Source: Paracrocinitomix sp040880585 | GTDB lineage: Bacteria > Bacteroidota > Bacteroidia > Flavobacteriales_D > Crocinitomicaceae | DNA: 35,531 nucleotides | NCBI GenBank assembly: GCA_040880585.1 | Contig: JBBDID010000020.1 | Coordinates: forward strand, 1 to 35,531 | Direction of reading: 5' to 3' | Shown here: positions 17,366 to 23,919 of the stretch, one piece after another | How the letters are laid out: every line of letters starts with the position of its first letter | Numbering within the stretch: position 1 is the first letter of the stretch | Notes under the pieces: model-generated | Told to the model about the DNA's origin: nothing | What the model saw: only the letters and a program-made list of their open reading frames with translations | The model's database searches: none | Translations under genes and position numbers: made by a program

Positions 17366-17596
17366 TCAGGCTTTCTTTTCTTGAGAAAGAATATGATTTT
17401 TTAATTGTTGTTTAAGGCTCTTTAGGTAATCCGATAGAACCTCATAACTAACCGAAGGGTGCTTTTCATTGGGTATTGTTTCAGGATTTTCATCTAAAAA
17501 ATGATATAATTCGGGATAGTTGGTTCCAATATTGGTAGTTAGCCGCATAATTTCCTGTATGATTTTGCTATTGTTCATAATACCACTGTTTGTCAC
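17366..17596 (-). CDS. Small helical hypothetical protein
   Basis: A 76-residue soluble protein without a signal peptide or membrane segment. The core reads KIIQEIMRLTTNIGTNYPELYHFLDENPETIP and then YEVLSDYLKSLKQQLKNHIL, a two-helix pattern that I associate with short uncharacterised Bacteroidota proteins. The ATG at 17578 (MNNSKI) may be the true start instead of 17596. It lies 83 bp after the receiver gene and 68 bp before the small membrane protein on the same strand, so all three are probably one transcript. Its function is unknown; an adaptor role in the phosphorelay is only a guess. Confidence 0.6.
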   Translation of the reverse strand: MTNSGIMNNSKIIQEIMRLTTNIGTNYPELYHFLDENPETIPNEKHPSVSYEVLSDYLKSLKQQLKNHILSQEKKA

Positions 17597-17679
17597 AAGT
17601 AATTTAAGGATTATTTTAGTGAATCCCCACTATTTACCAAGGTGTTTTTCACCTCAGGTGTATGTTCAACATTACCATT

Positions 17680-18069
17680 TTACCGGTAATTTTCAACGCA
17701 CTTTAAAACTTCTTCAAAAACTTCGTCCTGATCTTTGTGTATGATATGGTCAAAGCCTACAGACTTCAGTTTCTCCAGCTTTTTATCATCTGTCATGCCG
17801 GTGATCATCACAACAGGAACGTCCGGGTGATTTTTTTTGAGTTGCTGAAAAACTTCTTCTCCGTTCATATATCCCTTTTTTTGGGTATCTAAAAAATAAT
17901 CCAAAAAAATCAGAAAAGGCGCTTCTGTCTCCAGGCTGTTGAGCATATCTTCACCCATTTGGAAATCTGTTGCTTCTACTCCGTCGATATTAGAAATAAC
18001 CTTTTTTAAAATGTTAGAAATCGTTACACTGTCGTCAACGATATATACTTTTTGAGGTGAGGTGTTCAT
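17680..18069 (-). CDS. Stand-alone response-regulator receiver protein
   Basis: A 129-residue single-domain receiver. It has acid pocket Asp12-Asp13 (IVDDS), phospho-acceptor Asp57 (LIFLDYFLD), switch Thr95 (MITGM) and Lys112 (IIHKDQDE). There is no output domain. It differs clearly from the receiver at 12159, so the two are not recent duplicates. The next gene upstream on the strand is the 32-codon membrane peptide at 18203-18301, behind promoter P3. This suggests control by the NtrC-type activator and phosphate supply from the hybrid kinase's Hpt domain. It may compete with the activator for phosphate (negative feedback) or signal to an unlinked target. Confidence 0.9.
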   Translation of the reverse strand: MNTSPQKVYIVDDSVTISNILKKVISNIDGVEATDFQMGEDMLNSLETEAPFLIFLDYFLDTQKKGYMNGEEVFQQLKKNHPDVPVVMITGMTDDKKLEKLKSVGFDHIIHKDQDEVFEEVLKCVENYR

Positions 18070-18202
18070 AGGGCGTGTTTTATAAGTGAGCAGACTAAAT
18101 AGGTATGTAAAATGTAAAAAATACGCATCTGTAATTTACACAATTTTCAATAAAAATGCTAATGCTTTTCTGTGTATCTTTTTAGGTTGATCTTTTTTGA
18201 TG

Positions 18203-18301
18203 TTAGAACGACAAATAAATCGCCAGCGCAACAAGATATCCTAAAAAACAGATAAACAATAGAGTGAATATGGTTAATAGTCTGATGCTTTTCATAATCA
18301 T
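18203..18301 (-). CDS. Predicted 32-residue membrane peptide
   Basis: A 33-codon reading frame, ATG at 18301 to TAA at 18203. It encodes MIMKSIRLLTIF, then a strongly hydrophobic run up to AIYLSF, in effect one transmembrane helix after a short basic N-terminus. The second ATG at 18295 is an alternative start. The best sigma-54 promoter of the window (P3) ends 25 nt upstream, which would give a leader of about 14-20 nt exactly in front of this frame. The fit of promoter and start is the main reason to believe it. It sits ahead of the receiver gene (133 bp). Short hydrophobic frames also arise by chance, so confidence is moderate. Confidence 0.45.
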   Translation of the reverse strand: MIMKSIRLLTIFTLLFICFLGYLVALAIYLSF

Positions 18302-18325
18302 AGTGTTTGAACTCTCAGTAAATAA

Positions 18326-18341
18326 AGCCATAGATGTGCCA
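18326..18341 (-). promoter_or_regulatory. Putative sigma-54 promoter P3
   Basis: Minus-strand TGGCACATCTATGGCT. It has a perfect TGGCAC -24 element and GG-N10-GC spacing; only the TT before the -12 GC is imperfect (TG). It is the strongest sigma-54 match here. It points at the 32-codon peptide (start 18301) and then the receiver at 18069. Confidence 0.6.
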
Positions 18342-18665
18342 GAAAAATGCAGGAATGTTTTTTTAATGATAACAAGTTATATATCAAATAAATGAAAAGG
18401 CATAATTACTAAGACAGAAAAGTAAAAAAGGAGAAGAAAATTTTCAGATTGAAAAGTAAAACATCAAATTGAAAATAAAGTTTGAGAGAGTGATTAGGGT
18501 AAATGCTACGGGCTCCTCACTCTCATTCTACAAACCCACTCTATCTTAGATGCAAGAGATCACCAAAACACTTAGCAGGCAAAGCACCAAAAAAGTCCAG
18601 CAGGGCAGAACCTCAACAATTCCAAAAAAATGAAAAGCTTTGTTAAATCGCAAAAACAGTCAATT
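18342..18665. other. Non-coding upstream control region
   Basis: It holds the P3 upstream sites at 18442-18474 and a long-loop inverted repeat GAGAGTGA/TCACTCTC (18486-18524, 23-nt loop) without a T-tail. I see no other gene or promoter in it. It separates the signalling island from the cytochrome gene. Confidence 0.4.
18442..18474. promoter_or_regulatory. Tandem activator sites for P3
   Basis: TTTCAGATTGAAA (18442-18454) is a full TTTCA-N3-TGAAA dyad. CATCAAATTGAAA (18462-18474) keeps TCA-N3-TGAAA. Centres are 20 bp apart and lie 108 and 128 bp upstream of the P3 -24 GG, nearly the same distances as at P2. Confidence 0.55.
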
Positions 18666-20222
18666 TTATCGCTTAATTAACTTTCCCGAATATTGTTTTC
18701 CGTTGATCATCACGGAGTAAACGTATATACCATTCTGTACTTCTTTACCACTAGCCGCTTTTCCATCCCAAAGAATGTTGTGATTACCGGCCATTTGTTG
18801 TACTTGAACAAGTTTCTTGACCAATCTACCCTGAACATCATAAATAAAAATGCTGACATAGGATGGTAAGTCAAGTTGATAATGAATGCTTGTATAATTG
18901 TCAAAAGGATTAGGGTAAGCACTGATTCCATGCTCCTCATCAATCATTTCATCCAATGCTAAAAATTCCCCATTGAGACTATCCACATTAAGCAGTTCAT
19001 CACCGGTTTGGTAGAGCATGTAGTGGTAATAGATCAAAAACATTTCGTCGGTTGTGTTCAAGCCGGCACTGATGTCCTGTGGTGGGTTGTTGGGGTTATG
19101 CGGGTTAGACACTGTATTGTTCCACTTTCCCTTTCCATGTATTACTGTTCCGGAAGGGATGTGCTTCATGTAATTAAACCAATAAAAATCCTGCCAGTCA
19201 AAATCCCACAGTGGAATTCTGGCAAACTTCAAAGTATCTGTTGAGGGTGTAATTCCCCAGGACTCAATGTAATCTCCGATCAGGTGCATATGAGGAAAAA
19301 CGCTGAGCATGGTATAATCATCCGGTGTGGGGGCATTGGCTACATGTACAGAGTCAAAAGTATTTGCCGCAATGGTAAACGACCAGTCTTCAATAATCGG
19401 CTCACAGGAAACCGTCCGAAAATTGTTCACGGGTTCATCATAAAAATAAAAGTTCACTTTTGTTTGATCCCAGGTTCCATAACTGCCCGCCGGATAATGC
19501 ATAGCTAATACAATTTCAGCCCCTGCTCCAATTTCCATTCCGGTTGAAAAATCAGCAGTAGAAGGGAAAATAATAGGGGTAGATCCGGGCGTATATCCGC
19601 CCATTAAAGTAGCAGTGACAGGCCCTGCACAATTTCCACTGGTGTCCGTTACCGCCCAGCCTGCATTGTCAAAATAAACCAAACAATGATGTACCGTTTG
19701 TCTATTTCCCGGAATTACTTCAAAAGCTTTTACTTTTCGGTTTGAAGTTAATCCTGAAGGAATAGCAAAGCAAACGTAATCATCATTTCCACTCACCGCT
19801 TTGCTCATATAGTTTGGTGCGGTAATCACTAAGTCAGGGGTTCCGGGCAAAACTTGATCCCCGTTATACACCGGTGGTGGCGGAGCAAGTGTCGTGTCCC
19901 CTTCCGGAGTTCCATCATTGATCCAATCAAGAATAATATCTTTCTCTGCTTGAGTTAACACCCTCTCCCCTGCATAATGCTGATACGCCGTATCTGCTGT
20001 CCAGGGCGGCATAATTCCACCATTCACATACGTCTGAATGAGCGGAGCATAAGTCACTGCCTGATCATAGGTCATAAGAGACATGGGGGCAATACCATTG
20101 GAATTGTGGCAGGCAGTACAATTATTATAAAACACCTCTGCTGCTTGTTCAGACCAGGTAACCTGTGCATTTGCAACAAAACCATATAAAAATAAGCCAG
20201 TAAACAGTAATCCTCTTTTCAT
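18666..20222 (-). CDS. Secreted cytochrome c/copper monooxygenase-like protein with T9SS domain
   Basis: A 518-residue exported protein. I choose the ATG at 20222 (signal MKRGLLFTGLFLYGFVANAQ); a further ATG lies at 20261. Numbering from 20222: a haem c motif CTACH (Cys35, Cys38, His39) in a short cytochrome-like domain, then a region like the copper type II ascorbate-dependent monooxygenases (PHM/DBH). Visible copper ligands are His178-His179 (VHHCLVY), His242 (AMHYPAG), His311 and His313 (FPHMHLIG) and Met394 in DEMFLIYYHY. The full two-copper set of PHM is therefore present. The C-terminus has a YPNPFDN T9SS sorting domain with a FlgD-like fold. The haem may feed electrons to the copper site. 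It lies 48 bp after dxr and is possibly co-transcribed. The substrate is unknown. Confidence 0.85.
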   Translation of the reverse strand: MKRGLLFTGLFLYGFVANAQVTWSEQAAEVFYNNCTACHNSNGIAPMSLMTYDQAVTYAPLIQTYVNGGIMPPWTADTAYQHYAGERVLTQAEKDIILDWINDGTPEGDTTLAPPPPVYNGDQVLPGTPDLVITAPNYMSKAVSGNDDYVCFAIPSGLTSNRKVKAFEVIPGNRQTVHHCLVYFDNAGWAVTDTSGNCAGPVTATLMGGYTPGSTPIIFPSTADFSTGMEIGAGAEIVLAMHYPAGSYGTWDQTKVNFYFYDEPVNNFRTVSCEPIIEDWSFTIAANTFDSVHVANAPTPDDYTMLSVFPHMHLIGDYIESWGITPSTDTLKFARIPLWDFDWQDFYWFNYMKHIPSGTVIHGKGKWNNTVSNPHNPNNPPQDISAGLNTTDEMFLIYYHYMLYQTGDELLNVDSLNGEFLALDEMIDEEHGISAYPNPFDNYTSIHYQLDLPSYVSIFIYDVQGRLVKKLVQVQQMAGNHNILWDGKAASGKEVQNGIYVYSVMINGKQYSGKLIKR

Positions 20223-20270
20223 TTGGAAAAATTTTACCCAAAGATAACTTAATGCCAACAACTTATCAAA

Positions 20271-21422
20271 TTATATTTCCTTACTTGCCCTTTTCCTTGC
20301 GAGTTTATCTGTTTCACACAAATCCTCCAGGCTTGGTTTTTTGATATACGGTACATCCTTACAAACCCGTTCATTTATCTCAAAAATTGTCAAAAAATCA
20401 ATTTTTTCAGCTAAGAAAGCTTCAACAGCAATCTCATTCGCAGCATTCAAAGCCGCCCCCGCATTTCCTCCTATTTCTAACACCTTGTAGGCTAACTGTA
20501 TATTTTTAAACGTTTCAATATCCGGTTTTTCAAAATTCAAGGTAGAAAAAGAAGCGAAATCAAACCGTTGGAAATCAGTTTTGAAGCGATAAGGGTAGGA
20601 AAGTGCAAACAATATAGGCAACTTCATGTCCGGCAAGCCCATTTGCGCTTTGATCGCACCGTCCTGAAACTGAACCAGTGAATGAATAATAGATTCAGGA
20701 TGCACAATCACTTCAATTTGTTCTGCTTTTAAACCAAAAAGCCATTTTGCTTCAATAATCTCTAATCCTTTATTCATCATAGAAGCTGAATCAATGGTGA
20801 CTTTACTTCCCATCTCCCAATTGGGATGATTTAATGCTTGAGTTTTAGTAACCGACCGCAATTGTTCTTTTGAATATCCTCTGAACGGCCCTCCTGAAGC
20901 AGTGAGATAAATTTTCTCTATAGGATTTTGAAATTCGCCAACCATACACTGAAAAATTGCCGAATGTTCAGAATCCACCGGATAAATATTCACGCCTTTC
21001 TCTTTTGCCAGCTTGGTCACTAATTCACCTGCTACTACCAGGGTTTCTTTATTGGCCAAAGCAATGTCTTTACCTGCTTCTATTGCTTTTATTGTTGATT
21101 TTAATCCCGCAAAACCCACAATTGCTGATACAACCAGATCTATTTCTTCCATTTGAACCACCTCTTCCAGGGCAGCATTTCCGGTATAGGTTTTAATATC
21201 TTCCTTCCAAAGTGCTTCTTCTACTTCTTTGTATTTTGACTCATCACAAATCACCACAACATTTGGACGAAACTTTAACGCTTGTTCCACTAATAAATCG
21301 GCATTGCTTTTTGCCGTCAGTACAGAGACTTCAAATTTATCAGGATACATAGCAATAACTTCCAGTGTCTGCCTTCCAATAGAACCGGTAGACCCCATTA
21401 TTGCAATTTTTTTCTTATCCAT
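20271..21422 (-). CDS. dxr: 1-deoxy-D-xylulose-5-phosphate reductoisomerase
   Basis: IspC/Dxr, the second enzyme of the MEP isoprenoid pathway. It converts DXP to 2-C-methyl-D-erythritol 4-phosphate with NADPH and a divalent metal in the cytosol. I choose the ATG at 21422 (MDKKKIAIMGSTGSIG) because it gives the family length (383 residues) and places the NADPH loop GSTGSIG at 10-16; ATGs further upstream only add a non-homologous tail. Other signatures are ALANKETLVVAGE, the metal-site YPVDSEHSAIFQ, ASGGPFRG and the HPNWEMGSKVTIDSASMMNKGLE block. Most bacteria have rseP beside dxr; here a cytochrome/monooxygenase gene follows and a divergent phosphatase gene precedes. A TACATTTG -7 box ends only 4 nt before the ATG. 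Confidence 0.97.
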   Translation of the reverse strand: MDKKKIAIMGSTGSIGRQTLEVIAMYPDKFEVSVLTAKSNADLLVEQALKFRPNVVVICDESKYKEVEEALWKEDIKTYTGNAALEEVVQMEEIDLVVSAIVGFAGLKSTIKAIEAGKDIALANKETLVVAGELVTKLAKEKGVNIYPVDSEHSAIFQCMVGEFQNPIEKIYLTASGGPFRGYSKEQLRSVTKTQALNHPNWEMGSKVTIDSASMMNKGLEIIEAKWLFGLKAEQIEVIVHPESIIHSLVQFQDGAIKAQMGLPDMKLPILFALSYPYRFKTDFQRFDFASFSTLNFEKPDIETFKNIQLAYKVLEIGGNAGAALNAANEIAVEAFLAEKIDFLTIFEINERVCKDVPYIKKPSLEDLCETDKLARKRASKEI

Positions 21423-21426
21423 ATCA

Positions 21427-21434
21427 CAAATGTA
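21427..21434 (-). promoter_or_regulatory. -7 box of dxr (TACATTTG)
   Basis: On the minus strand TACATTTG is a perfect TAnnTTTG match lying four bases before the chosen dxr start codon. A start point 5-7 nt downstream would fall at or inside the ATG, implying a leaderless or nearly leaderless mRNA. The -33 element is not obvious. Confidence 0.4.
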
Positions 21435-21502
21435 AGACATGCGTACTGATCTTTCACTTTTGATGGTATGAATTTTGCGAACGACAAGCGCTCTATAATT
21501 TG

Positions 21503-21510
21503 TATCTTTA
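21503..21510 (+). promoter_or_regulatory. -7-like box of the phosphatase gene (TATCTTTA)
   Basis: TATCTTTA is one mismatch from TAnnTTTG and ends 6 nt before the ATG at 21517. Like the divergent dxr, this gene may therefore have almost no 5' leader. No TTG lies at the ideal spacing. Confidence 0.3.
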
Positions 21511-21516
21511 CCCTTC

Positions 21517-23694
21517 ATGAAACGCATCTTAATCGTTTTACTCTTCAGCATTACTAAGCCAATAGGTTTTGCTGATTATGCGTTTGCACAAAAACCTTAC
21601 GATCATTCATTTTATCTGATTGACTCAACAGCCTTTAGTTTCATGGAAGGAGATGATGCAATACTTATTGACTCTACCTTAGAAAAGTACCATGTTACAA
21701 ATAATGACACCCTTCGTTTAAATTTACTGAATCACATTGTAGAAAACAGTTATAACGATTGGATTTGGCCGGCTTACAATGAAATTTTAAAAAAAGAATC
21801 AGAACGACTTTTGGGAGATACTAGGATGAGCAATGCGATTTGGAGCAATAAAATTGTCTCTATGTATGCTTTAGCTATAAATAATCAAGGGTATCTCGAT
21901 TATTATCGCGGGAATATCCAAAATGCTCTAGAAAAATATCAACAAAGCTTAAAAATAAAAGAGCAAATCAAAGATTCTGTAGGAATTGCCCAGGCCTTAA
22001 ACAATATTGGTGGAGTATTTTACAGTACCGGTAATTATGAAAAAAGTATCACCTACTTTAAAAAGAGCCTTCACATTAAAAAATCTGTTGCAGAACCGAA
22101 GGTAATTGCCACAACACTGAGTAACATTGGAAGCATTTACAACATCCTTGACGAATTGGATAGCGCAGAACACTACTTTAATGAAAGCCTGGCTATTAGT
22201 CAAAAAGACAAAAACAAAGAAAGTCTGGCTCTTTCTTACCATAACTTAGGAAGTCTTCACTCGAAAAGAGGAGACACAGAATTGGCACACTTATTTTTTC
22301 TAAAAAGTATTCGACTCAGTGAAGCATTAAACGATTATAACATGGTAGCCGGCTCCTATTTACTACTCGCAAAGATGGAGGTAGAAAAGGGAGAGCTTAT
22401 TCAGGCTGAAATCTATGCAAAAAGGGCTTTGGCTCTTGTCAAAGAATTGGGTTTCCCGGCTGAAATTGGAGACGCTTCAGAAGTTTTGTTGAAAGTTTAC
22501 AGGGAAAAAGGCGAATATAAAAAAGCTTTGGAAATGTATGATCAGTACATCTCCATGAAAGATAGTGTTATGAGCACGCAAATCAAAAATGATTTGGAAA
22601 ATCAGCAAATCACCTATGAATATGAAAAGAAAGCCCTGGCTGACAGTTTGAAATATGTCGAAGAAAATCGAGTGAATATTGCTATGATCGCAGAACAAGA
22701 GGCACGGATTGAAAAAAATCAAATCCTTACCTATTCCCTGATAATAGGATTCCTCTTACTACTTGTTATTTCCATTATTATATTTATTGCGCTGAAAAAT
22801 ATCCGAAAAGCAAAAGAAATCATTGCCGATCAAAAAGTAGAAGTAGAAAAACAGCACCACCTTACAGAGCAACAACGCGAGAAATTGGCCGCAAAGAATG
22901 AAGAAATTCTAGATTCAATCAATTATGCCAAGCGCCTGCAAGAAGGGATGCTGCCGGCTGAAGAAACGAGAAAACAATTACTTCCCAATAGCTTTGTTTT
23001 GTATTTACCCAAGGACATTGTTGCAGGGGATTTTTATTGGATGGATAAAATAGAGGATACAGTTTACTTTGCTGTAGCTGATTGTACAGGGCATGGTGTT
23101 CCCGGAGCATTCGTAAGTATCATTTGTGCAAATGCCATGGATCATGCTATGCTAGAACTAAATAAGCCCTCACCCGCTCAAATTTTAGAACAGGTCACAC
23201 AATCAGTGATTCAGGCTTTTGAAAAAAGTGATCACCAAATTAAAGACGGAATGGATATTGCGCTTTGTGCCCTGAACACCAAAACCCTTGAACTTCAGTT
23301 CTCAGGAGCTTATAATCCCCTTTGGATCGTTACAGATAGATCAACTGTGAGCGGCACTACTTCTCCATACACAATAGATGAAAAAATTTATTTGCATGAA
23401 ATAAAAGGCACAAAGCAACCCGTGGGCAAATACAGTTTTAAAAAAGATTTTGAGCAACACACCATTCAGTTGACATCCGGTGACCAAATTTACCTTACTT
23501 CTGACGGCTACCCCGATCAATTTGGTGGAGATAAAGGCAAAAAACTGAAATACAAAAATTTTAAACACTTAATTCTTACCTACTCTCATTTGCAAGGACA
23601 AGATCAAAAACAGCAACTCAGCAAGTACTTTAAAGATTGGAAAAAAGATTTCGAACAGTTGGATGACGTCTGCGTTATAGGAGTCCGACTTTAG
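21517..23694 (+). CDS. TPR sensor protein with SpoIIE/PP2C phosphatase domain
   Basis: A 725-residue signalling phosphatase of a type frequent in Bacteroidota. Layout: signal peptide (1-24), periplasmic tetratricopeptide repeats (about 110-350; NNIGGVFYSTGNYEKSITYF, SNIGSIYNILDELDSAEHYF, HNLGSLHSKRGDTELAHLFF), one membrane helix (404-426), a coiled coil (about 430-470) and a cytosolic SpoIIE-type PP2C domain (about 480-725). Metal-site motifs are present: VAGDFYW, VADCTGHGVPGAFVS, DGMDIALC, TSDGYPDQFGG and DDVCVIGV. It removes phosphate from Ser/Thr of a partner, classically an anti-sigma antagonist; no such partner is nearby. It is divergent from dxr with 94 bp between starts. A pair of long hairpins follows. 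Confidence 0.9.
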   Translation: MKRILIVLLFSITKPIGFADYAFAQKPYDHSFYLIDSTAFSFMEGDDAILIDSTLEKYHVTNNDTLRLNLLNHIVENSYNDWIWPAYNEILKKESERLLGDTRMSNAIWSNKIVSMYALAINNQGYLDYYRGNIQNALEKYQQSLKIKEQIKDSVGIAQALNNIGGVFYSTGNYEKSITYFKKSLHIKKSVAEPKVIATTLSNIGSIYNILDELDSAEHYFNESLAISQKDKNKESLALSYHNLGSLHSKRGDTELAHLFFLKSIRLSEALNDYNMVAGSYLLLAKMEVEKGELIQAEIYAKRALALVKELGFPAEIGDASEVLLKVYREKGEYKKALEMYDQYISMKDSVMSTQIKNDLENQQITYEYEKKALADSLKYVEENRVNIAMIAEQEARIEKNQILTYSLIIGFLLLLVISIIIFIALKNIRKAKEIIADQKVEVEKQHHLTEQQREKLAAKNEEILDSINYAKRLQEGMLPAEETRKQLLPNSFVLYLPKDIVAGDFYWMDKIEDTVYFAVADCTGHGVPGAFVSIICANAMDHAMLELNKPSPAQILEQVTQSVIQAFEKSDHQIKDGMDIALCALNTKTLELQFSGAYNPLWIVTDRSTVSGTTSPYTIDEKIYLHEIKGTKQPVGKYSFKKDFEQHTIQLTSGDQIYLTSDGYPDQFGGDKGKKLKYKNFKHLILTYSHLQGQDQKQQLSKYFKDWKKDFEQLDDVCVIGVRL

Positions 23695-23706
23695 GAGGAC
23701 AGCCTG

Positions 23707-23751
23707 TCCCGATTTAGTTGAACAGCGAAGCGTTGTGAAACTTATTCGGGA
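23707..23751. repeat. Long imperfect hairpin 1 (TCCCGA...TCGGGA ends)
   Basis: The two 21-nt arms pair with four mismatches and one wobble around an AAG loop; the outer six bases TCCCGA/TCGGGA are perfect. It lies 13 bp after the phosphatase stop codon. It resembles hairpin 2 (23774-23831) at its ends and next to them (CCCGATT and ACTTAT), so the two may be copies of one element. It has no T-tail. Confidence 0.6.
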
Positions 23752-23773
23752 AACTATAACGCATGACGGAATA

Positions 23774-23831
23774 CATCCCGATTGATATTTTCAAGGAAAC
23801 GCAACGACTGTAGAAAATACTTATCGGGATG
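23774..23831. repeat. Long imperfect hairpin 2 (CATCCCGAT...ATCGGGATG ends)
   Basis: The two 19-nt arms (23774-23792 and 23813-23831) pair with two mismatches and one wobble around a 20-nt loop. It lies about 90 bp ahead of the outer-membrane protein gene at 23920. The core TCCCGAT/ATCGGGA also appears in the terminator after tRNA-Leu, so this sequence may be a common stem motif in this genome. Confidence 0.6.
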
Positions 23832-23919
23832 GATGACGTGTTTAAAATTTTTGTAGATTTCTACCTTTTTGCCACACCAATTGTATCTTTTTTGCGTTAG
23901 ATGTAAAAGTAAACCCTTT

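Noticed and set aside
17671..17690. ATTACC/GGTAAT stem at the stop codon of the receiver gene at 17680
   Set aside because: Only six pairs, no T-tail on the minus strand and partly coding; likely chance in A/T-rich DNA.
18486..18524. GAGAGTGA/TCACTCTC inverted repeat as terminator or operator
   Set aside because: The 23-nt loop, lack of a T-tail and absence of a second copy give no support for a function.
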